Source: Gimesia chilikensis (GTDB lineage Bacteria > Planctomycetota > Planctomycetia > Planctomycetales > Planctomycetaceae). From it: 64,000 nt of DNA. Below, one piece after another: positions 56,549 through 64,000 of this stretch. The notes below the pieces were generated by a model, which was given only the letters and a program-made list of their open reading frames with translations, made no database searches and had not been told where the DNA came from. The stretch spans positions 1 to 64,000 of the forward strand of contig NZ_VTSR01000002.1 in the NCBI RefSeq assembly GCF_008329715.1. Reading direction: 5' to 3'. The translations under genes and the position numbers were made by a program. Every line of letters begins with the position of its first letter. The first letter of the stretch is position 1.

Positions 56549-58579
56549 ATGACGAATATCAATACGAACGAACTGACGCCGGCTCTGGAGCGGTTTTCAG
56601 CCGCCCTGGAGCGACTCGAACAGGCACCGCTGTTTGCCAAAAAGAATCATCGCAGCAGACTGCTGGATACGGCAGAGCGCCTCCTGCGCAAACCAGGAGG
56701 CGTCGAAGCGGTCTATCAGTCAGCGGAGCGTTTCGATGCCGCCGGTCTGTTTGAGGGGAGCGACTGGGCATTTCCCTCGCGCCTGCAACCGGGCCTCGTA
56801 CCGCGCACGCTGGCTGAAGCAGACCGCTGGACAGTCACCCTCGAGTGTCTCAGCCAGTTGCGGATTCTGGCGATCTCCGAACGAAAGGTCTCTCGCCCCG
56901 GGTTCTCCTCTGAGCAGGCCAGTCACTTTCTCAAGGAACTGCTCGCACTGACTCTGGAGTATGTCTTCGACCATCATCAGACCGAAGCGGCTCGCGTCAA
57001 CGCGGCTGCCTTTCAACTGCCGCGCAACGTTCTACGGTTCGTGGCCGAGAACATCGGTTACGATAATCTGCTGGAACAGCTCGTCGAAGAAATCTGGCGA
57101 TTATTGCGGCAGCGCCCGATTCGTATCGAACCGGTCAAACTGATGATCACGAAGCTGGCCGTCTACTGTTACGACCCGCAACACGAAAACATCATGATTC
57201 CGGCAGGGGCTGAGCGACTCATCAGCTCCCTGTTCAGTCCCAGTCCCAACTCGCTGGGAGATCCGGGAACGGCGGTCTATGCCGAACGGCTCACTACGCT
57301 CGACAGTCAGGCCCTGGGAGAAGAAGCCGGCGCCTGTGCCCGCTCCATGTACGACACCGGGCTCGTATCCCCCTATCACGCGGTTCTGGTTCGCTATCTG
57401 GTCAAAGAAAATCCCGAACTGCTGGTGACGGCCCTCGGGCTGAGCAGTACCGGCGTCGATGGCCTGTTGACCTACCGCGAACTGGTTCACGCCATCATCG
57501 ATAAAGCCGTTCATCCGGAAACCAGTCAATCGATACTCGGTCTCTCGGGTATGCTCGAACGTGCGGTCCTGCATTTCCCCGGGGTCGCTTCGTCCCTCTG
57601 GCGACAACTCACTCTACCACTGACGCTCGAGACGCAGAATCGCCTGATCGCCTCCTGTGGCAGCGAACAACCGCCGGACGTCTATCTGCTCGCAGGACTG
57701 CTGAGCATACTCGGACAACCGCTGGGGGTAGGTCAGGGAGACAACCCGACCTGTCAATCAGCGCGTGCCCTCTCCTGGTGGGCCTATTCCGATCCGGACT
57801 ACCTGCTGCAACTCCTCGCCTGGGCCGGACGCGATGATGGCGTGCTCATGACCTTTCGCGGGCAACGCATCTCATCCGCATTTCTCCCCGCTGGCGGCGC
57901 TGGCGTCGTCGGTAGCGATCTCGATCCGGTATCAATGGTCCTGGTGCCCCACCTCGATCGCGTCTATGCAGAAATGTGTCGACTGGCACATAAAGCGGGC
58001 GAGGATCCGCATCTGCACGTCAATCCGGAGTTTCATGGCTGGCAGGTGGGTGGCGGGTTTGCCATCGCAGTCGATGTCGCGCACGGAAAACTGCACGAGT
58101 ACGAAACCTTTATTCGCCTGTTCTACGCCTGTTATCACCCCGTCTACAATGGCGGCAATCCGGTCATTCATCCGCAACCCGTCGGGCTGGCGGTGACCGA
58201 TTCACTGGCACGCTTTGTCGGCTGGCATGCGATTACGCTCTTACGGGTCGCCATTGATCAGACCGGCGTCACCCGTGTCTATTTTTTCAATCCCAACAAC
58301 GACAGCGGTCAGGATCTGGGGAACGGTGTCGTCGTCTCGACCAATGGAGCCGGCGAAGTCTACGGCGAATCTTCATTGCCGATCGCAGAATTCGCATCGC
58401 GGCTCTACCTGTTTCATTATGACCCGCTGGAAGTCGGCGATCAGACGCGGATTCCCGCAGAACAGGTGCAAGCCGTGATGCAGCTTGGCAAAGAAAGCTG
58501 GGCTGCACAGAAAATCCCCGCATTGGATGACCTGATCGCCACCCCCCCCGCACAGCTCCCTTCCACCTTGCCGAAATAG
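56549..58579 (+). CDS. Unrecognised protein, possible papain/transglutaminase-like C-terminal half
   Basis: A 676-residue protein of no family I can name. The first 370 residues are helical. In the second half a Cys402 (DNPTCQSARALSWWA), His560 (FVGWHAITLL) and Asn581-Pro-Asn-Asn (YFFNPNNDSGQDLG) occur in the order and context of papain-fold cysteine peptidases or transglutaminases: Cys at a helix start, His on one strand, Asn/Asp on the next. This is inference from pattern. There is no signal peptide, so it is cytoplasmic. It follows the ATP-grasp gene closely; a ligase plus acyl-transfer pair would fit peptide or amide synthesis. Confidence 0.6.
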   Translation: MTNINTNELTPALERFSAALERLEQAPLFAKKNHRSRLLDTAERLLRKPGGVEAVYQSAERFDAAGLFEGSDWAFPSRLQPGLVPRTLAEADRWTVTLECLSQLRILAISERKVSRPGFSSEQASHFLKELLALTLEYVFDHHQTEAARVNAAAFQLPRNVLRFVAENIGYDNLLEQLVEEIWRLLRQRPIRIEPVKLMITKLAVYCYDPQHENIMIPAGAERLISSLFSPSPNSLGDPGTAVYAERLTTLDSQALGEEAGACARSMYDTGLVSPYHAVLVRYLVKENPELLVTALGLSSTGVDGLLTYRELVHAIIDKAVHPETSQSILGLSGMLERAVLHFPGVASSLWRQLTLPLTLETQNRLIASCGSEQPPDVYLLAGLLSILGQPLGVGQGDNPTCQSARALSWWAYSDPDYLLQLLAWAGRDDGVLMTFRGQRISSAFLPAGGAGVVGSDLDPVSMVLVPHLDRVYAEMCRLAHKAGEDPHLHVNPEFHGWQVGGGFAIAVDVAHGKLHEYETFIRLFYACYHPVYNGGNPVIHPQPVGLAVTDSLARFVGWHAITLLRVAIDQTGVTRVYFFNPNNDSGQDLGNGVVVSTNGAGEVYGESSLPIAEFASRLYLFHYDPLEVGDQTRIPAEQVQAVMQLGKESWAAQKIPALDDLIATPPAQLPSTLPK

Positions 58580-58615
58580 GCGAATTGCTGGTGAGGGAAC
58601 GGCAGCCGTGCGAAT

Positions 58616-61591
58616 TTAATTCCCCGCATTCGCAGCATCGGCCTGCAGACTCATCAGGTACGCCAGCAGGTCAGCCATCGCACGCTGGTCGATCTGTTTC
58701 TCCAGACCTTCGGGCATGAAGGAGAGTCCCGAACTGCGGATCTCTTCGATATTGATCCGCAATACCGTCGTACTCGTACCGTCCGGTTTGCGGACCGTGA
58801 TGCTGTTCACACTTTCGTCGGCAATCATTCCCGACAACACCTGACCACTCTCCAGCACCAGCGTGTAGCTCATGTATTGCGGCTTCACTTCGCGGTTCGG
58901 ATCCAGGATATGCAGCAGCACTCCCGCCTTCCCACGATCGCGGATCGCCTTCAGATCCGCGCCCACCGCAGTCCCCACACCTTCCAGACGATGGCAGGCC
59001 GAACAGACCTTTTTAAACACCGCCTTACCCGAGACGACATCACCGTCCCCTTTCAACGCGGACTGGTATTGTTGAACCACATCGTCCCGTCCTGCCAGCG
59101 AACGATCTGCATACAGTTGCTTGACCCGATCGGCCAGCCGTTTGTCCGGATGCTGTTTCAACAGATCTACCCGTGCCGGGCTCAGGTCACCACGACCAAT
59201 GCTTCCGGCTTCGATCGCATCGATCAGAGCCCCGCTCCAGGCAGCACGCGACAGCAGCGTCTCAGCGGCTTTGGTTCTCAGATCGGGTGTCATCTTCGGC
59301 CAGCCACTGATGAGCAACGCAGCGATCTCCTGATCCGGAAACTGTCCCAGTTGAACAATCGCAGCTACCTGCACCGGATTCACCTGCTGAGGTTCGAGCA
59401 ACTCGCTGAACACGTCCCGCACTTCCGCGTAGGGAGCGAAACCCAGCCGCTCGATGGCCGTCAGCCGCTCTTTAACTGGCAGCCGCGTGTCGAGTGCCAC
59501 TTCCCGGGCTTCCTCCAGCACTCGTCCCATAATCGGCTTCAGTGATGCCTGGTGACGATTCAGAAACGCGCGACGCGTCTTCTCTGGCTGTGCCGCCAGT
59601 AACGCCAGCAGTACCGCCGCCTGTTGCTTTTGTGCAGCGCTCCACTTCAGCAGACTGTTGAGCACGACCTCCATTTCCTGCGGATGCCCGGCAGCCCCCG
59701 TCTGTCGCGCCAGGGCTGTCAGAAAGCGAATGCCTGTCTGAGAGCGACGATACGCGTCCTCGCGGGCCAGACGCTCAAACACGGTCCCCGCCCCTTTAGC
59801 TAATGAGCTCAAGATGGCCAGCTCCATCCACTGGTCCTGACCATCCCGCATCGCCAGAGACGCTAACACCACGTTCCGCTCTGTCGACGATTTCAGTTCT
59901 CCCAGCGAAAACGCGAGCTGATAGCGAACCTTGAGTGCAGGATCTTCACTCATCGCCAGCAGTTGATCGCGGATGGCTTTTGATTCCTGTACCCGCTGCT
60001 CAGACAGCCGGAGGGCATGCACCCGCACTTCAGGCACATCATCTTTCAGGGCCCGCAGCAGACTCGCTTCGTCCAATACCTCAAGTCCTTCAAGTGCATA
60101 CAGGGCCGTCATCCGGGCCAATGGATAATCGGACTCAGCAGCCAGTTGTTTCAACAGGGGAACCGCCGACTGATCCTGTCGTTCGTAGATCAGTCGGGCG
60201 GCGGTATCACGGTGCCAGCCGTTCCGATGGTCCAGCAGTCGCACCAGTTCCGGCGTCGTCGCCTTACCCAATTGAGGTAACGACGAATGTTCAAAGTCTT
60301 CCCGCACGATCCGATAGATCCGTCCCCGCTGATCACCGCCGTTGACATTCACTTTTTTGAGTAACTCGGGCGGCAGGAACATCGCCCCTTCTATCAAATC
60401 GCGGTTCATGTCGATCACATACAGATTACCATCCGGCCCGTTAGCGAACTGCACCGGACGAAACCGGGTATCCGTGGAAGCCAGAAACTCGCGACCTGCA
60501 TCCGCCCGTCGGGCTACCAGTCCCACGCCGTCCGGCTCCAGTTTTCCCCGAAACACAAGGTTATTCGCGGGCTCACCCACAAACACGCTTCCCCAATATT
60601 CGGCTGGCCAGGCATCGCCCCGGTAAATCGTCACGCCGGTCGCCGCGGTAAAGAAGCCGGACGATTTGCCCCCTTCATTGCTTCCCCGGAATTTGCCTTC
60701 GTTTCGCAGGCGGGTCCGCTCCTGCCGCCAGTATTCCTCCGGGCTGATGCGAAACAGCTGCGTATGCTTCCCCCCTTCGGTGATTTCCACTGCGGGAGCC
60801 GGCGCCTTCAGATAGGGATTCCGCGCCAGGTAGCGGTCGTCGTACATCAGCATCTTGACCGGAGAACTGTTCGAGCAGAGAAACTCCTGTCCCCAGTCAT
60901 CGATCGCCAGACCATGCTGTCCGCCGCCGCTGGAGAGATCGAACCGCTGTGTGCGCGGATCAAATAGAAACCCGCGATTTCTGATCGAGCGGGCCGGCTC
61001 ACCTGGATGTTTCACCGCTCGAACTTCCGATCCGGAATAACTGGTGCAGGCATGAAACCGGTTGTCGAGTCCCCAGAGCAACGTGTTCAATGAGGGATCG
61101 GTCCGGTTCTCCAGTCGACGAAAACCGGTGAAGACCACCTCCCGCGTATCGGCTGTTCCATCCCCGTCCGTGTCCTTGCAGAACAGCAGATCGGGAGCGG
61201 CTGCCACGAACAGTCCCCCGTTGTAACAGGCGACCGCAGACGGTGCTGCCAGGTCCGAGACAAACACCGTGCTCTTGTCATACTGCCCGTCTCCGTCGGT
61301 ATCTTCCAGCATCCGCACGCTGCCAGTTACCGGCTGTTTGTCTTTCGCGAACTGCTGGTTGTATTCGGGATACTCTACCACGAACATCCGCCCGTTTTCA
61401 TCGAAAGCCAGCGCCACCGGATCCCGCAGCAAGGGCTCCGCCGCCACCAGCTCAACACGAAAACCAGGTTTCACTTGAAACGATGAGAGTGCGTCCGCCG
61501 CTTTCTCATCCGCCATCGCAGTCTGTAACAGCATCGCTCCCGTCAGCAACGACAGGCATAAACTTCGCATCAGCTTTCCCTTCCCACTCAC
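58616..61591 (-). CDS. PVC-type membrane-bound dehydrogenase/HEAT/cytochrome c protein
   Basis: The protein has 991 residues. A signal peptide (MRSLCLSLLTGAMLLQTAMA) follows seven lead residues; the start at 61591 is kept because it overlaps the upstream stop (ATGA). The first about 430 residues form a beta-propeller glucose-dehydrogenase-like domain (AAPSAVACYNGGLFVAAAPD; FANGPDGNLYVIDMNRDLI). A HEAT-repeat region (about 450-830) follows. The C-terminal PVC cytochrome domain has CSACH (about 862-866) and ends at MADLLAYLM. These large planctomycete proteins are thought to oxidise sugars or similar substrates in the periplasm and pass electrons to haem c. Confidence 0.88.
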   Translation of the reverse strand: MSGKGKLMRSLCLSLLTGAMLLQTAMADEKAADALSSFQVKPGFRVELVAAEPLLRDPVALAFDENGRMFVVEYPEYNQQFAKDKQPVTGSVRMLEDTDGDGQYDKSTVFVSDLAAPSAVACYNGGLFVAAAPDLLFCKDTDGDGTADTREVVFTGFRRLENRTDPSLNTLLWGLDNRFHACTSYSGSEVRAVKHPGEPARSIRNRGFLFDPRTQRFDLSSGGGQHGLAIDDWGQEFLCSNSSPVKMLMYDDRYLARNPYLKAPAPAVEITEGGKHTQLFRISPEEYWRQERTRLRNEGKFRGSNEGGKSSGFFTAATGVTIYRGDAWPAEYWGSVFVGEPANNLVFRGKLEPDGVGLVARRADAGREFLASTDTRFRPVQFANGPDGNLYVIDMNRDLIEGAMFLPPELLKKVNVNGGDQRGRIYRIVREDFEHSSLPQLGKATTPELVRLLDHRNGWHRDTAARLIYERQDQSAVPLLKQLAAESDYPLARMTALYALEGLEVLDEASLLRALKDDVPEVRVHALRLSEQRVQESKAIRDQLLAMSEDPALKVRYQLAFSLGELKSSTERNVVLASLAMRDGQDQWMELAILSSLAKGAGTVFERLAREDAYRRSQTGIRFLTALARQTGAAGHPQEMEVVLNSLLKWSAAQKQQAAVLLALLAAQPEKTRRAFLNRHQASLKPIMGRVLEEAREVALDTRLPVKERLTAIERLGFAPYAEVRDVFSELLEPQQVNPVQVAAIVQLGQFPDQEIAALLISGWPKMTPDLRTKAAETLLSRAAWSGALIDAIEAGSIGRGDLSPARVDLLKQHPDKRLADRVKQLYADRSLAGRDDVVQQYQSALKGDGDVVSGKAVFKKVCSACHRLEGVGTAVGADLKAIRDRGKAGVLLHILDPNREVKPQYMSYTLVLESGQVLSGMIADESVNSITVRKPDGTSTTVLRINIEEIRSSGLSFMPEGLEKQIDQRAMADLLAYLMSLQADAANAGN

Positions 61592-62541
61592 GCTTTCCCG
61601 TTCAAAGCGCGTTCGGCGTTGTTGTAGAAGATGTCCTGCAGCGTGGCTTCATCTTTCACCATCCGCACGAGGAACTCCTGCAGACGCGTGCTGTAACAGA
61701 CACCATTGAACTCGCCGCCGCGACCGTCGCTACAGGGACAGTCGCTGCCGAACAGCATCTGTTTCGGATGCCGTTCCAGGAAACCGGCGGTGAATTCTTC
61801 ATCCCGCGACAGCGCATTAAACCCGCTGCCGGCGGACATGTCCGCATACAGGTTCGGATAATTGCTCAGCAGATGATCCAGCAGACCACCCGGCTTGACC
61901 GGTCCCCGCGGATAGAGTGTCTTATCCGGCGACGGAACATCGGCACTGATATGTGACCAGAAGGACTGGGCATGACCGATGATCCGCACCCGCTGGTATT
62001 TCTTCAGATACGGTTCCAGGTATTGTTCGATCCCCTGGTTGAATCCTTTTATGTCATCCTGGAAATGAATTGTGATCGGCCAGTTGAGTTCGTCGCACTC
62101 AGCGATGACCGCTTCCACGCGTTTGTCATTCAAAGGCAGATGCTCTTTCTGTTCGCCGATCCCCCGGCAGCCCAGCAGGTGGTAAGCCCGAATTCGCTCG
62201 ATTACATCGGGCTGACGAATGTCGGTCTGGCAGAATGGAATCAGACGCTCCGGGTACTGGTGAAACGCATGCAGCACGGTTTCGGTGCGCAGCGTCACGC
62301 CCCCTTCTCCCGTCTCTAAAGGCAGGATGAACGCCTTATCGGTTCCGGTGTTATCCATATGCTTGATCGTATCTTCAATCGTGCGCCCCTTGTGGTTGAT
62401 ATGCAGGTGGCAGTCCAGCTTCTTATATTTCTTCGCCTGTTGAGCCGGATCGGCTCCTTCACTCACAGGCATTAACGCATTGCAGCAGGCCGCGCCTGTT
62501 GCATACAGAAAACCACGTCGCGAGAGGGTCGGATTCCACAT
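61588..62541 (-). CDS. Tat-exported amidohydrolase (family 2)
   Basis: The protein has 317 residues. A Tat signal (LSRRGFLYATGAACCNALM) leads to an amidohydrolase_2 TIM barrel: LDCHLHINHKG gives the HxH metal site, ITIHFQDD and VRIIGHAQSFW give later His ligands, and LFGSDCPCSDG gives the terminal Asp. This group includes ACMSD-like decarboxylases and lactone hydrolases. It overlaps the PVC cytochrome gene by 4 nt, so both probably act on one substrate outside the cytoplasm; the substrate is unknown. Confidence 0.85.
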   Translation of the reverse strand: MWNPTLSRRGFLYATGAACCNALMPVSEGADPAQQAKKYKKLDCHLHINHKGRTIEDTIKHMDNTGTDKAFILPLETGEGGVTLRTETVLHAFHQYPERLIPFCQTDIRQPDVIERIRAYHLLGCRGIGEQKEHLPLNDKRVEAVIAECDELNWPITIHFQDDIKGFNQGIEQYLEPYLKKYQRVRIIGHAQSFWSHISADVPSPDKTLYPRGPVKPGGLLDHLLSNYPNLYADMSAGSGFNALSRDEEFTAGFLERHPKQMLFGSDCPCSDGRGGEFNGVCYSTRLQEFLVRMVKDEATLQDIFYNNAERALNGKA

Positions 62542-62710
62542 ATCTACCTCGTTTCATTCAAATTAATGCAGCGCTGGATTAAAATCGTTCCTTTATGAAT
62601 CACTTTCAATATATCATAAACAACGTTAAGTTATCACGCATGAATCTGAAATTTCGCCGGTACCTTCACGGGCGAAACACCTGTCAACCGCCTGTTGAAA
62701 AGAGTTTGAA

Positions 62711-63613
62711 ATGACCCTCGCCCGACCGTTGCTCGCCTGCTGTCTCTCCCTTCTGTTCCTCTCTGTCAGCCCGTTACCGGCCGCCGATCAGAGCCCGGAA
62801 CGACTCTACGATCCCGGCGTTCCCGAAACCGGCTTCCTCACTCTCGAGACAGACAACTACACCATCCCCATGGACGCCGCCAGTGGCTGGACCATCGAGA
62901 AGATGTTTTATAAAGGGTACGAGTTCAGCCTCAATAACGGTCACTATGGAACCGTGTTGCGTCCCAAAGGCGAACAGTGGTGGGGCACCGGCCACAAAGA
63001 AGGGGGCCGCGAGGTCGTTCACAAATTACAGCTGATCGTCGACGGCAAAGAAGTCCCCATCACGAAGACCGGCGAGACGGTCAAAGGCCAGCGAATTGAG
63101 TTCATCAAACATTCCACGATCTGGAAGTTCAAAGTCCGCGCCGAAACCACGATCACCAATTCCGAAGTCTTTGAACGCACACAACTGGAAGCCCTCGCAG
63201 ACTGCGAGCTCGATTTGCTCTATTACTTCATGCACTGCTTCCCGCCGACTTCCACGAAATGGATGGCCCGACTCCCCGATGGTACCATCGAAACCGGCCC
63301 GCTCTCGCACTCGAAGAAAATGGCCGTCAGCCAGGATACTTCCTGGGTCGCCCAGTTCAATCCGGCCGAACAGCTCAGCGTGCTCTGTTACACCCCCCGT
63401 GTCATCACCGGCAACAAAAGCGCCAGCATGATCTGGGACCTCGACCGCTACCACAAATACTACCTCCGCCACAACGACGGCCAGGCCTTCAAACAGGGAG
63501 AAAAGCTCGACTTCACCGTCATCGTCAAAGCCATCCCCCAGGAAACCGGCGACTGGAAAGCCACACAAAAAGCCGCCGCAGAATTGATGAAACAGTTTCC
63601 GGCGGAGAAGTAA
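62711..63613 (+). CDS. Exported planctomycete protein of unknown function
   Basis: The protein has 300 residues. A signal peptide (ARPLLACCLSLLFLSVSPLPAA) precedes a beta-rich domain with YTIPMDAASGWTIEKMFYKG, GEQWWGTGHKEGGREVVHKL and DLLYYFMHCFPPTSTKW. It looks like a galactose-mutarotase-like or lectin-like beta-sandwich, but no catalytic residues can be named. It is divergent from the amidohydrolase gene with 169 bp between starts. Confidence 0.7.
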   Translation: MTLARPLLACCLSLLFLSVSPLPAADQSPERLYDPGVPETGFLTLETDNYTIPMDAASGWTIEKMFYKGYEFSLNNGHYGTVLRPKGEQWWGTGHKEGGREVVHKLQLIVDGKEVPITKTGETVKGQRIEFIKHSTIWKFKVRAETTITNSEVFERTQLEALADCELDLLYYFMHCFPPTSTKWMARLPDGTIETGPLSHSKKMAVSQDTSWVAQFNPAEQLSVLCYTPRVITGNKSASMIWDLDRYHKYYLRHNDGQAFKQGEKLDFTVIVKAIPQETGDWKATQKAAAELMKQFPAEK

Positions 63614-63733
63614 CGCGATGACGTTGAAGTCCGCTTTCTGTCGCTGACCGTTTCGTGCCTTTCGTGGTTCAATCAAAACACGGCAGGTCTCCCCGTTTTC
63701 GCTTCCTGACACCGTTTCTATCCAAAATGCTCC

Positions 63734-64000
63734 TTAATGATAGTAGATCTCTCGATCCTCCAGCAAAAATTCCGGGGCAAGCTCTTCGATACAATTGCCA
63801 TGAAGATCCATCATGATATCTTTCAACTTTATAATTGAATCTGGTAATGTTGATATCTGATTATTCCGTAAGAGAATCTGATCTATCGATTTCAAATCTC
63901 CTATCGAATCGGGTAAATATTGAATCTGGTTATCCTGTAATTCAAGTTCTTTCAGATTGACAAGATTTCCAATGGTCTCTGGTAATCTGATGAGTTGATT
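63734..64000 (-). CDS. Leucine-rich-repeat protein, 3' part only
   Basis: The frame is open on the minus strand from the window edge to a TAA at 63736-63734 and has no start codon inside. The 88 codons give about 3.5 repeats of the LPxxIGxLxxLxxLxLxxNQI type (RLPETIGNLVNLKELELQ; YLPDSIGDL; TLPDSIIKLKDI), then a capping end (LAPEFLLEDREIYYH). This is the solenoid end of an LRR protein whose start lies beyond 64000. Its AT-rich composition contrasts with the neighbouring GC-rich gene. Confidence 0.85.
   Translation of the reverse strand, partial: NQLIRLPETIGNLVNLKELELQDNQIQYLPDSIGDLKSIDQILLRNNQISTLPDSIIKLKDIMMDLHGNCIEELAPEFLLEDREIYYH

Overview
The window reads as chromosome of a planctomycete, probably close to Gimesia or Planctomyces. 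The support is gene content: a DUF1559 protein with a prepilin-like N-terminus, a PVC-type protein ending in a CxxCH cytochrome domain, a formylglycine-enzyme-like domain, a sulfatase, an EF-hand repeat protein, Tat-exported amidohydrolase-like proteins and a planctomycete-style intergenic repeat (16717-16746). No rRNA, complete tRNA or CRISPR array was found.

Layout. 1-5322: a 5'-truncated EF-hand repeat protein translationally coupled to a DUF1559/FGE fusion. 5343-7031: a GT39-type glycosyltransferase. 7431-11075 (minus): a ThiF gene broken by two in-frame stops, its JAB/MPN partner and a large serine recombinase, with hairpin terminators. 11381-11647 and 35680-35946: two copies of a 267-bp direct repeat (2 mismatches) that bracket about 24 kb. 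12080-25947: a BREX type 2-like defence locus (pglW, a chimeric pglX/pglY ORF, pglZ, brxD, an unrecognised gene with PD-(D/E)XK-like residues, brxHI). 26265-31219: a relic of an FGE-like gene, a large MscS-family channel and a non-coding stretch. 31220-35628: a tripartite tricarboxylate transporter with all three components in one ORF, then a sulfatase. 36235-41390 (minus): a hybrid histidine kinase with an ethylene-receptor-like sensor, overlapping a REC/HD-GYP response regulator. 41896-46091: a five-gene oxidoreductase/tautomerase/cupin operon divergent from an AraC-type regulator, with a candidate paired operator between them. 46193-52799: an HME-RND metal efflux operon with a His-rich exported protein, a lipoprotein and a DUF3147 membrane protein. 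52824-54850 (minus): a glycosyltransferase and a PIG-L-like protein. 55262-58579: an ATP-grasp protein and an unrecognised protein with a possible Cys/His/Asn triad. 58616-62541 (minus): a PVC cytochrome/HEAT-type protein and an amidohydrolase. 62711-63613: an exported planctomycete protein. 63734-64000 (minus): the 3' part of a leucine-rich-repeat gene.

Working together. The BREX operon looks rearranged: the methyltransferase N-terminal half is joined in frame to what looks like the end of PglY, so the PglX target-recognition half and the PglY ATPase are absent. The kinase/HD-GYP pair suggests that a copper/ethylene-type signal could be converted into c-di-GMP breakdown. The AraC regulator probably controls the divergent reductase/tautomerase genes, as YqhC-like regulators control aldehyde-response genes. 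Functional statements beyond recognised domains are inference; no database search was possible.
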